A stretch of DNA of 11,069 nt from Phycisphaerales bacterium. GTDB lineage: Bacteria; Planctomycetota; Phycisphaerae; Phycisphaerales; UBA1924. The notes under the pieces are model-generated. The model saw only the letters and a program-made list of their open reading frames with translations, made no database searches and was not told where the DNA came from. Of the stretch, positions 1 to 5,475 are shown in pieces. Both the position numbers and the translations under genes were made by a program. Location: contig JARGNC010000079.1 of NCBI GenBank assembly GCA_029212425.1, positions 1 through 11,069 on the forward strand, written 5' to 3'. Every line of letters begins with the position of its first letter. The first letter of the stretch is position 1.

Positions 1-135
1 AACTTCTTGGATGTGAGCGCGTTCTTGTCATCGTTTGCTGCGATGGATCCGGCTGTGGATTTCGAGTTCGACGGGCAGTACAACTTTCTTGATGTCTCCG
101 CATTCTTGAGTCTGTTCGCCGCTGGTTGTCCGTAA
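1..135 (+). CDS. 3' end of a secreted protein with a dockerin-type C-terminal tail (5' end outside window)
   Basis: Reading frame 1 is open from the window edge to TAA at 133-135 and gives 44 residues. They hold two copies of the motif NFLDVSAFL about 27 residues apart, an EF-hand-like loop before the second copy (D-x-E-x-D-G-x-x-x-F-L-D), and the ending AAGCP. This is a pair of dockerin type I-like calcium-binding repeats; the first calcium loop is cut off by the window edge. The next gene ends in the same way, so the two may be tandem members of one exported, dockerin-tailed set. Such tails probably hold proteins to the cell surface or to a partner, which is inference. Nothing can be said about the catalytic or binding part of this protein because it lies upstream. 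Confidence 0.8.
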   Translation, partial: NFLDVSAFLSSFAAMDPAVDFEFDGQYNFLDVSAFLSLFAAGCP

Positions 136-141
136 TCGGTA

Positions 142-164
142 GAATCCCCGAATGATGGGGTTTC
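142..164 (+). terminator. possible terminator hairpin after the dockerin-tailed gene
   Basis: GAATCCCC (142-149) and GGGGTTTC (157-164) can pair with one T-T mismatch around a 7-nt loop, starting 7 nt after the stop codon. The hairpin's own TTT is followed only by CCTGAG, so the T tract is poor. Position favours a terminator; sequence is only moderately convincing. Confidence 0.35.
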
Positions 165-215
165 CTGAGTGAAAATCGGGAACCCGAGGGGGTTTTGGGT
201 CGAATACATGCGAGA

Positions 216-234
216 AGAGCCCATTCGCGGCTCT
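216..234 (+). other. 6-bp hairpin in the leader of the M64 peptidase gene
   Basis: AGAGCC (216-221) pairs perfectly with GGCTCT (229-234) around the loop CATTCGC, 46 nt before the chosen ATG. No T tract follows. It may be a 5' leader structure or chance. If the gene started at the in-frame GTG at 169 or ATG at 208 this would instead be coding sequence, but the encoded residues there do not look like part of a signal peptide. Confidence 0.25.
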
Positions 235-279
235 GGCTATCGGTCTCTCGACATCTCACCACTGTTTTTGGAGCGTTTC

Positions 280-1713
280 ATGCGTGCTGCACTCTCGTTT
301 TCTGTATTTCTCGCCTTGTCCGCAGGTTCGGTTCTTGCTGAACCTGTCAATGATGGGCATCGTGACAATGCGCACACAGTCGAAGCGTTTGGGTGCTGGG
401 GTGATGAGCACGGGAACCTGTCAGGAGGCATGTTCCTTGCACCGACCGATCCGGACGCGATCGAGATCATGGAAGCGCTCAAGCGTGCGAATGGTTCGGT
501 TCCAGATAATCGGATCGACATCGTGTTTGTTGGTGATGGATACACGGCGGGTGAGCAATCGCAGTTCCATGCTGATGTGGATGGGATTGTGAACTCGTTG
601 TACCAGTATGAGCCGTTCACGAGCTACCAGAACTATTTCCGGATCACCAAGGTCGAAGTGATCTCGAATGAGTCCGGCGTGGACAACGATCCGACACAAG
701 GCATCGACAGAGACACAGCGCTGGACATGGGATACTGGTGCGGTGGCACTGAAAGGGCGCTGTGTGTGAATGTCTCCAAGGCATACACCGCAGCGGCTGC
801 GGCACCCCAGATTGACCAGGTGATCGCGGTTGCCAACTCAAGCAAGTATGGCGGGGTTGGGTACCCATCAAACGATCTTGGGACGGTATCAGGACAGAAC
901 AGCGCCGCGGCGGATATCGCGATTCATGAGCTCGGACACTCGTTTGGCGATCTAGCTGACGAATATACCTACGGCGGGCCGACGACTTATACCGGTCCGG
1001 AGCTGACGCCTTGGGATGTATCGATTCTGGATCGGACTGAGCAACTCGATCAAGAACGCAAATGGTTCCGCTGGATGGACGCAAACATGGCGGGCTTTGA
1101 CGGTCCGGTCAGCACATACGAGGGTGGGAACTACTCCCAGTTTGGCGTATACCGTCCTTCGAACAACTCGATGATGCGTTCGCTTGGTCGCCCGTTCAAC
1201 TTGGTGAGCGCGGAGCGTTTGATGCGCCAGATTTACAAGGATGTCAGCCCGATCGATGACGGTACGCCGGACGGCAGTGTGGTTGCTCGCGATGGGAATG
1301 TTTGGGTGACCCCGATGCAGCCTTTGGATCACAACCTGCTTGTGTACTGGTACCTCGATGGCGAGTTCCAGATCAACCTGTTTGGTCAGCACAGCGTGGA
1401 CATTTCCTCGCTTGGTCTGGACAGCGATGAGCACGAGCTTCGTGTTGAGGTGATCGACGAAACACCTTTGGTTCGCAAGCAGCAGATCCGCGATAACTTC
1501 TTGACCGCTTCGCGCGTGTACACAATCGAAGCGGATGCGTCGGTTTGTCCTGCAGATCTCAACGCGGACGGGAGCTTGAACTTCTTGGATGTTTCGTTGT
1601 ACCTGTCGTTGTTCGGTGATCAGAACGCGGCTGCGGATTTCAACGGGGATGGCTCTTGGAACTTCCTGGATGTGAGCGGTTTCCTCGCGGCGTTCTCTGC
1701 GGGTTGTCCGTAA
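280..1713 (+). CDS. secreted M64-family (IgA peptidase-like) zinc metallopeptidase with dockerin-type tail
   Basis: The product is 477 aa from ATG 280, chosen because GGAG lies 6 nt upstream and the N-terminus is a clean signal peptide (residues 1-20, cleavage after SVLA). In-frame GTG 169 and ATG 208 would put a polar stretch ahead of it. Residues about 75-330 match peptidase M64: the early motif GDGYTAGE (from residue 85) and the zinc site HELGHSFGDLADEY (216-229). His216 and His220 are likely zinc ligands and Glu217 the general base; a downstream acidic residue (Asp224 or Asp227) probably completes the site. A beta-rich, Ig-like stretch follows (about 330-420), then two calcium-binding dockerin-type repeats (423-477) ending SAGCP. 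Family members cut host or environmental glycoproteins such as IgA or mucin; the substrate here is unknown. It probably acts outside the cell, held by its tail. Confidence 0.88.
   Translation: MRAALSFSVFLALSAGSVLAEPVNDGHRDNAHTVEAFGCWGDEHGNLSGGMFLAPTDPDAIEIMEALKRANGSVPDNRIDIVFVGDGYTAGEQSQFHADVDGIVNSLYQYEPFTSYQNYFRITKVEVISNESGVDNDPTQGIDRDTALDMGYWCGGTERALCVNVSKAYTAAAAAPQIDQVIAVANSSKYGGVGYPSNDLGTVSGQNSAAADIAIHELGHSFGDLADEYTYGGPTTYTGPELTPWDVSILDRTEQLDQERKWFRWMDANMAGFDGPVSTYEGGNYSQFGVYRPSNNSMMRSLGRPFNLVSAERLMRQIYKDVSPIDDGTPDGSVVARDGNVWVTPMQPLDHNLLVYWYLDGEFQINLFGQHSVDISSLGLDSDEHELRVEVIDETPLVRKQQIRDNFLTASRVYTIEADASVCPADLNADGSLNFLDVSLYLSLFGDQNAAADFNGDGSWNFLDVSGFLAAFSAGCP
1546..1710 (+). repeat. paired dockerin-type EF-hand repeats, paralogous to those at 1-132
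   Basis: Two coding repeats carry canonical calcium loops, DLNADGSLNFLD and DFNGDGSWNFLD (D at positions 1, 5 and 12, N at 3, G at 6), each followed by a short helix. The nucleotide stretch at 1660-1686 closely resembles 1-27, so the tails of the two neighbouring genes are related at DNA level and may have spread by duplication or gene conversion. Confidence 0.8.
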
Positions 1714-2030
1714 CGAAAAACAGCGTATATGGTCCTAGAACAGCGAAAACAATTTCCGTTCCCGGACCGAATTTGTGCAATCTTCCGGCTCTGTAAGCGT
1801 TCTCTTTTAGAAGGAATTGTTCTGGTTGGACGCTGCGTTCGCGGTGGTCGATGGGTGTGATTCCCGCTCAGGGCCTTGAATTGGGACTTGATCGTCTGGT
1901 GATCGGGTGTGTGGTCTGTGGATCGTGCAACGGCGCTAGACTTGTGGACTGGTAAACGACGACCCCCCGGCTTGCTCCGCTGGGATTGTGGGAACAGTTT
2001 GAAGCGGAGCTGATGAGAGGATTGATAACG
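1714..2030 (+). other. 317-nt intergenic region with possible leader of the DUF1573 gene
   Basis: No RNA gene or convincing ORF is visible. I see no good T-tailed terminator for the upstream peptidase gene. TAGACT at 1937-1942 could be a -10 box, but GTCTGT 17 nt upstream is a poor -35. Downstream, CCCGGC (1966-1971) and GCTGGG (1979-1984) can pair with one G-U around a 7-nt loop, which could be a hairpin in the 5' untranslated region. The Shine-Dalgarno AGAGGA is at 2016-2021. Confidence 0.4.
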
Positions 2031-3236
2031 ATGAACCCGATGACACGACGCATGTGCACTGTATCGCTCACCACACTCGGACTGCTCGCAGCTTTTGCTG
2101 GAGCACAAGTGACTGGAACCAAACCCGCGGCTGATCCTGCGAAGAAACAAGCACAGCCGGTCAAAGAACTGACTGGACACGAGGGTCACAACCATGGTCC
2201 AGAGGGGCACAACACCGGAACACTGCGTCCGCTGAATGTGAATCCCAACGGGCAAGCGGCTCCGACTGGTCCGACTGCAAACTCGGTGTTGCTTTTCAAA
2301 GAGACCACTGTGAGCACTGGGACTATTTTGGATACTGATCCGGTCGATGTGAACTTTGAGTTCATGAACACCGGTGGTGAGGATCTGGAGATCACCCTGA
2401 TCAAACCATCATGCGGCTGCACAGTTCCCGACATGTCTCAGAAGGTGTACGCACCTGGCGAGAAGGGCACTATGAAGGTGACCTTTGATCCTTCTGGAAA
2501 GAACGGCCCGATCTCTCGCAACATCACGATCTACACGAACTCTTCGGCAAAGCCGGTCCACACGATCATTCTGCACTCGTATGTGAATCCTGTGGTGATT
2601 ACTGAACCACGGATTCTTGCGTTTGACCTGACCCAGAAGGGTCAAGGCGCGACCAAGGACATCAATGTATATGGTCGCTTTGAGGACTTCAAGATCAGCC
2701 GTGCGACAACACAGGACATCGACACCTTCGGCATCGAGATCATCGATGGCGGCAAGGTTGAGAAGAACGGCGAAGACATGTGGCTCCAGATCATCCGCGT
2801 CTCGATTCTTGAGAGCGCGAAGCCTGACAGCCATCGGACTGAGATCACTGTCCGGACAAACGAACCACACAAAGAACTGTTCTCGCTCTCCGTCGTTGGA
2901 CGCGTGATCGGCGATCTCGAACTGACCCCGGTCCGCATGACCATGGGACGCTTGGTTGTTGGTGACGAGTTTGAACGCGAAGTGACACTGCGATCCAAGA
3001 GCGGCGATGCGTTTGAGGTCAAGTCTGTTAACTCAGTGAATGTCGTGCTTGATGCTCAGTACACCGCGACTCCGGTTGATCCTGAGAAGCGCAACGAGTG
3101 GACCATCACGGTCAAGGGTACAGTGATCCATCCTGCTCAGCGGTTCAATGCTCAGCTCAATGTGCTGACTGATGTTGCGGATGAGGAAACCCTGACTGTG
3201 CAGATGTACGGCCAGCTCCAACCGAAGGCGCCGTAA
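2031..3236 (+). CDS. exported DUF1573-type Ig-like protein
   Basis: The product is 401 aa from ATG 2031. This start has AGAGGA 9 nt upstream and opens a signal peptide (Arg-Arg then a hydrophobic core, likely cleavage after FAGA). In-frame TTG 1986 and ATG 2013 are less suitable. Mature residues 50-60 are His-rich (H50, H53, H55, H60) and might bind metal. Residues about 88-190 fit DUF1573 (PF07610, an ASH/Hydin-like Ig fold): the phrase FMNTGGEDLEI, the motif CGC at 128-130, then PGEKG and a closing TN...V strand. Two more modules of about 100 residues follow, each closing on a similar strand (VRTNEP..., VLTDVA...). DUF1573 proteins have no established reaction. The paired cysteines and nearby rhodanese, MauE-like and methionine sulfoxide reductase genes suggest an envelope or redox role, which is inference. 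Confidence 0.85.
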   Translation: MNPMTRRMCTVSLTTLGLLAAFAGAQVTGTKPAADPAKKQAQPVKELTGHEGHNHGPEGHNTGTLRPLNVNPNGQAAPTGPTANSVLLFKETTVSTGTILDTDPVDVNFEFMNTGGEDLEITLIKPSCGCTVPDMSQKVYAPGEKGTMKVTFDPSGKNGPISRNITIYTNSSAKPVHTIILHSYVNPVVITEPRILAFDLTQKGQGATKDINVYGRFEDFKISRATTQDIDTFGIEIIDGGKVEKNGEDMWLQIIRVSILESAKPDSHRTEITVRTNEPHKELFSLSVVGRVIGDLELTPVRMTMGRLVVGDEFEREVTLRSKSGDAFEVKSVNSVNVVLDAQYTATPVDPEKRNEWTITVKGTVIHPAQRFNAQLNVLTDVADEETLTVQMYGQLQPKAP

Positions 3237-3274
3237 TCGTTGTGTGAAATAAAATCAGCGGCTTGCCGCGTGTG

Positions 3275-3303
3275 ACCGGACGCCGAGCGTCCGGTTTCTT
3301 CTT
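3275..3303 (+). terminator. rho-independent terminator after the DUF1573 gene
   Basis: ACCGGACGC (3275-3283) and GCGTCCGGT (3287-3295) form a perfect 9-bp GC-rich stem with loop CGA, followed by a T-rich run TTTCTTCTT. It lies 38 nt after the stop codon. It ends only a few bases before the likely -10 box of the next gene. Confidence 0.88.
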
Positions 3304-3307
3304 GAGG

Positions 3308-3313
3308 TAGACT
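3308..3313 (+). promoter_or_regulatory. candidate -10 box for leaderless transcription of the rhodanese-MauE operon
   Basis: TAGACT fits TANNNT and is followed by 6 nt and then ATG 3320, placing the expected transcription start at the start codon. The -35 position (about 3285-3290) falls inside the terminator hairpin and has no TTGACA likeness. The only Shine-Dalgarno-like stretch, GAGG at 3304-3307, is 12 nt from the ATG, which is too far to be comfortable. Confidence 0.4.
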
Positions 3314-3319
3314 GAAACA

Positions 3320-3976
3320 ATGCAAATGACAACCCCTCAGCGTGTGCTCGCAATCGTCGGCGGCGCGTTCCTCCTGGGATCTGGACAAGCGTTGATCTCG
3401 AAACCGATCACGCTTGGTCCTGCGAATCTCACAACAGGAACGAGCGGAACGAAGGGCGATCCGAATCGGATCAAGCAATCGACACCGCCGGCGGAGGTTC
3501 CAGTTGTGGAACCTGATCCGGTTGACGAAACAACTCCGACCGATGCTCCAGCACTCAACGGAGAACCAACGACCAGCTTTGCTGCTGCGATCGATTCGCT
3601 GCTCGATAAAGCGGTGCCTGCTGGGACGCTGACGCTCCGTGAATCACGGACGGTCTGGGAAGCGGGCGCGTATTTCCTCGATGCTCGGCATGAGTACGAG
3701 TTTGATGCGGGACATATTCAGTACGCGAGCTATCTCGAAGCTTCCCTCTTTGACACGGATCCGGATCGCGCGTTTGCGGTCGCGGATTCGATTCCGAAGG
3801 ACGCGACCATCGTGGTCTACTGTGTCGGTGGTGAATGTGATGCGTCCAAAAACACCGCGGCGTTGCTTGAGCAACTGGGGTATACGGATCTGCGGATTAT
3901 GGGCGCTGGATACGAGGACTGGGTCGCGGCGGGGTTTGAGACCGAGACGACGGACGAGATGGAGGTGTCGCCATGA
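3320..3976 (+). CDS. membrane-anchored rhodanese-like (sulfurtransferase fold) protein
   Basis: The product is 218 aa. Residues about 8-25 are a hydrophobic signal or anchor segment, residues 26-90 are a Pro/Thr-rich linker, and about 105-212 are a single rhodanese domain. Landmarks are YFLDARHEYEFDAGHI, YCVGGECDAS with the likely catalytic Cys168, a second Cys173 in the same loop, and GAGYEDWVAAGF near the end. The family forms a cysteine persulfide and passes sulfur to an acceptor, or handles thiol redox chemistry. The anchor and linker suggest the domain sits outside the cytoplasmic membrane. The stop overlaps the next gene's start as ATGA, so the MauE-like protein is the obvious partner. 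A strong terminator lies just upstream, so this gene probably opens the operon. The extra cysteine in the loop could allow an internal disulfide; acceptor and sulfur donor are unknown. Confidence 0.85.
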   Translation: MQMTTPQRVLAIVGGAFLLGSGQALISKPITLGPANLTTGTSGTKGDPNRIKQSTPPAEVPVVEPDPVDETTPTDAPALNGEPTTSFAAAIDSLLDKAVPAGTLTLRESRTVWEAGAYFLDARHEYEFDAGHIQYASYLEASLFDTDPDRAFAVADSIPKDATIVVYCVGGECDASKNTAALLEQLGYTDLRIMGAGYEDWVAAGFETETTDEMEVSP

Positions 3977-4545
3977 GTGCTGCATCCAAACAACCGAAAT
4001 CGAAACCATCAAACGGATTGCTCTGGGTTGAATCCATACTGCTCCAGTTCCCGCTCCGTCTTGCGCTCGGCGGCGCCTTTGCGTTTGCTGGATACACCAA
4101 GATGAACGGCGTGCAATCCTTTGCGAACGCGATCAAGGGATTCCAGGTCGTCGATGCGGACAAGCACGGATACCTGATTCAATCCGCGGCGTACACGATG
4201 CCTTGGGTTGAGATGGTCGCGGGAGTGCTGCTGATCCTTGGACTCTGGACACGCGCCAGTGCGGTGGTGATCTGGCTGCTGCTCGTTGGGTTCATCGCGG
4301 CGCTTATTCATGTGATCATGGATGAGTCGATCAGCGCGGATTGCTCGTGCTTTGGCGATATCAATGTGGTCTGCGATGCTGCTGTGGGGTGGTGTCAGGT
4401 GATCCGTGATGTCGTTATGCTGGTCCCAGCGACCTATCTGGTTTGGCGTCAGGGGGGCAAACTGGCGCTGGATCGGGCATTTGGACGGAATTTGAATGAT
4501 TCTGGACCTGAGTGGACAGTCGACAGAGGCGGGGAAGGGGCCTAA
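3973..4545 (+). CDS. MauE/DoxX-like redox-associated integral membrane protein
   Basis: The product is 190 aa from ATG 3973, with GGAGG 7 nt upstream and a 4-nt ATGA overlap with the rhodanese gene. About four membrane segments are visible (roughly residues 20-40, 76-93, 95-117 and 142-160). After the third comes the motif CSCFG (Cys124, Cys126), then Cys134 and Cys141. A DoxX-like four-helix fold with a Cys-x-Cys-Phe-Gly motif is typical of MauE-type proteins. MauE itself is needed for disulfide formation in methylamine dehydrogenase. No mau genes are seen here, so the job is probably more general: moving electrons or handling disulfides for an envelope partner, most simply the coupled rhodanese. 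The polar C-terminal end overlaps the likely rpsR promoter. The assignment to the superfamily is solid; the partner is inferred. Confidence 0.85.
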   Translation: MSAASKQPKSKPSNGLLWVESILLQFPLRLALGGAFAFAGYTKMNGVQSFANAIKGFQVVDADKHGYLIQSAAYTMPWVEMVAGVLLILGLWTRASAVVIWLLLVGFIAALIHVIMDESISADCSCFGDINVVCDAAVGWCQVIRDVVMLVPATYLVWRQGGKLALDRAFGRNLNDSGPEWTVDRGGEGA

Positions 4546-4548
4546 ACT
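4520..4548 (+). promoter_or_regulatory. likely sigma70-type promoter for rpsR, inside the end of the MauE-like gene
   Basis: TCGACA (4520-4525) is one base off TTGACA, and TAAACT (4543-4548) is two off TATAAT, with a 17-nt spacer. The -10 box includes the upstream gene's TAA stop. Transcription would start near 4555 and give a leader of about 85 nt. Confidence 0.45.
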
Positions 4549-4582
4549 CCTCTCCGCGATGTACATCCGTCGCTCTGAGCAT

Positions 4583-4597
4583 CGGCAGCGTTTGCCG
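4583..4597 (+). other. small hairpin in the rpsR leader
   Basis: CGGCA (4583-4587) pairs with TGCCG (4593-4597) around a 5-nt loop GCGTT, 41 nt before the rpsR ATG. Ribosomal protein leaders often carry the protein's own binding site, and an S6:S18-binding RNA with a conserved CCG is known in other bacteria. This one is too short to call from one sequence. Confidence 0.22.
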
Positions 4598-4638
4598 TAC
4601 CTTTGAGCCACAACGACCAAGACGGAACGAGAAGAACT

Positions 4639-4878
4639 ATGAGCCGATTTGACCGTTTCCCAGCGACCCCAACCAAAGCAACCAAAGTTTCCGGCAAGGG
4701 CGTCGAATACTGTGACTACAAAGACATTGAGAACCTTCGCCGCATGATGACCCCCAACGGGAAGATCTACGGGCGTAAGCGTCTTGGCACCAACGCGCGT
4801 CAGCAGCGGATGGTTGCTCAAGCGATCAAGCGTGCACGCTTTATGGGTATGCTCCCATTCACCAACGCGACGCTCTGA
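4639..4878 (+). CDS. rpsR: 30S ribosomal protein S18
   Basis: The product is 79 aa, the normal size for S18, which binds S6 and 16S rRNA in the platform of the small subunit. Diagnostic stretches are YCDYKDIENLRRMM, GKIYGRKRLG, RQQRMVAQAIKRARFMG and the ending MLPFT. ATG 4639 is chosen over in-frame TTG 4603 because it gives the usual S18 length and has GAGAAG 4 nt upstream. Only one cysteine is present, so the zinc-binding pair found in some S18 proteins is missing. In many bacteria rpsR lies in an rpsF-rpsR-rplI operon; here it stands alone with its own likely promoter and a strong terminator, between redox genes. Confidence 0.96.
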   Translation: MSRFDRFPATPTKATKVSGKGVEYCDYKDIENLRRMMTPNGKIYGRKRLGTNARQQRMVAQAIKRARFMGMLPFTNATL

Positions 4879-4904
4879 TCGCATTGGATCACTCAGCTAC
4901 TCGA

Positions 4905-4931
4905 ACCGATCGGATATCCGGTCGGTTTTTT
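4905..4931 (+). terminator. rho-independent terminator of rpsR
   Basis: ACCGATCGG (4905-4913) pairs with CCGGTCGGT (4918-4926), nine pairs with one T-G wobble, around loop ATAT, followed by a run of six T (4926-4931). It lies 26 nt after the rpsR stop. Confidence 0.92.
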
Positions 4932-4937
4932 CATGCG

Positions 4938-4943
4938 TAAACT
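4938..4943 (+). promoter_or_regulatory. candidate -10 box for leaderless transcription of the methionine sulfoxide reductase gene
   Basis: TAAACT, the same hexamer as in the proposed rpsR promoter, is followed by TGGGT and then ATG 4949. It begins 6 nt after the T run of the rpsR terminator, and its -35 position (about 4915-4920) falls within the terminator hairpin. No usable Shine-Dalgarno precedes the ATG. Confidence 0.42.
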
Positions 4944-4948
4944 TGGGT

Positions 4949-5443
4949 ATGGCCGCATACAACAGAGAATACGAACCGGTCGCGCTTGCGCTCAATCATG
5001 TCGCTGGATCTCGTGACAGAAGGATGCGGGAGGTCGCGGATACGCTCTGGCGTTTCTTCGGCAAAGAGGGCGTGTCTTGGGTCGGGTTTTACACAATAGA
5101 CGAGAGCAAGGAAACGATGACGCTTGGTCCCTCACGAGACACACCGGCGTGTTCACCAATCGAGCTGCACGGCGCGTGCGGGAAGTCGTGGAGGACGCAT
5201 CGTCCGATGATCATTGGGGATGTGGTGAATCTCGGCGCTGAGTATGTTGCGTGCGATCCGCGAGATAAATCTGAGTTGGTGATCCCGATGTTTGATGACC
5301 AGGGGGATTGCTGGGGGGTCTTGGATCTGGATTCACGCGAGCGTGATGCGTTCAGTGAAGCGGATTTGTATGAGCTCCGCAAGATTCTCGAATCGACGGG
5401 GCTGTCTTGGCCTCGTGCTCATCTGGATGCGTTGCATTACTAA
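4949..5443 (+). CDS. msrC: GAF-fold free methionine-(R)-sulfoxide reductase
   Basis: The product is 164 aa, the usual size for fRMsr (E. coli MsrC/YebR). The enzyme reduces free methionine-R-sulfoxide in the cytoplasm, with electrons from thioredoxin. The whole chain is one GAF domain with the family landmarks in order: WVGFY, LGPS, PACSP (Cys68), GACGK (Cys77), VACDP (Cys102), SELVIPM and GVLDLDS. The three cysteines match the three redox cysteines of the family (84, 94 and 118 in the E. coli enzyme), which argues for a working enzyme rather than a sensory GAF domain. ATG 4949 is chosen because upstream in-frame sequence overlaps rpsR and its terminator. The gene is probably transcribed alone and converges on the pseudouridine synthase gene. 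A rhodanese and a MauE-like gene close by fit a sulfur/redox theme. Confidence 0.85.
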   Translation: MAAYNREYEPVALALNHVAGSRDRRMREVADTLWRFFGKEGVSWVGFYTIDESKETMTLGPSRDTPACSPIELHGACGKSWRTHRPMIIGDVVNLGAEYVACDPRDKSELVIPMFDDQGDCWGVLDLDSRERDAFSEADLYELRKILESTGLSWPRAHLDALHY

Positions 5444-5447
5444 CTGT

Positions 5448-5475
5448 GATCAAAATGGACTGAGATCAAAATGGA
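5448..5475. repeat. 12-bp direct repeat at a convergent gene junction
   Basis: GATCAAAATGGA occurs at 5448-5459 and again at 5464-5475, a 16-bp period. The second copy contains the stop codon and last codons of the minus-strand gene. The 22-nt gap between the two stop codons has no terminator-like hairpin. Confidence 0.85.

Noticed and set aside
177..186. CGGGAACCCG palindrome as an operator or terminator
   Set aside because: It is short and leaves a loop of only a few bases; the following G5T4 run is not a normal terminator tail.
169..279. Upstream GTG/ATG starts for the M64 peptidase
   Set aside because: They would add a polar stretch before a clean signal peptide, and ATG 280 has a well-spaced GGAG.
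1620..2255. Minus-strand open frames over the 1714-2030 intergenic region
   Set aside because: They run into the dockerin and signal-peptide coding of both neighbours, have no Shine-Dalgarno or -10 box, and show no recognisable protein features.
4583..4638. An S6:S18-binding leader motif before rpsR as a firm call
   Set aside because: Only a 5-bp hairpin and a CCG are visible; without covariation this cannot be told from chance.
4009..4884. Minus-strand open frame of 291 codons across the MauE-like gene and rpsR
   Set aside because: It is antisense to two recognisable proteins and crosses a promoter and Shine-Dalgarno; no domain is seen.
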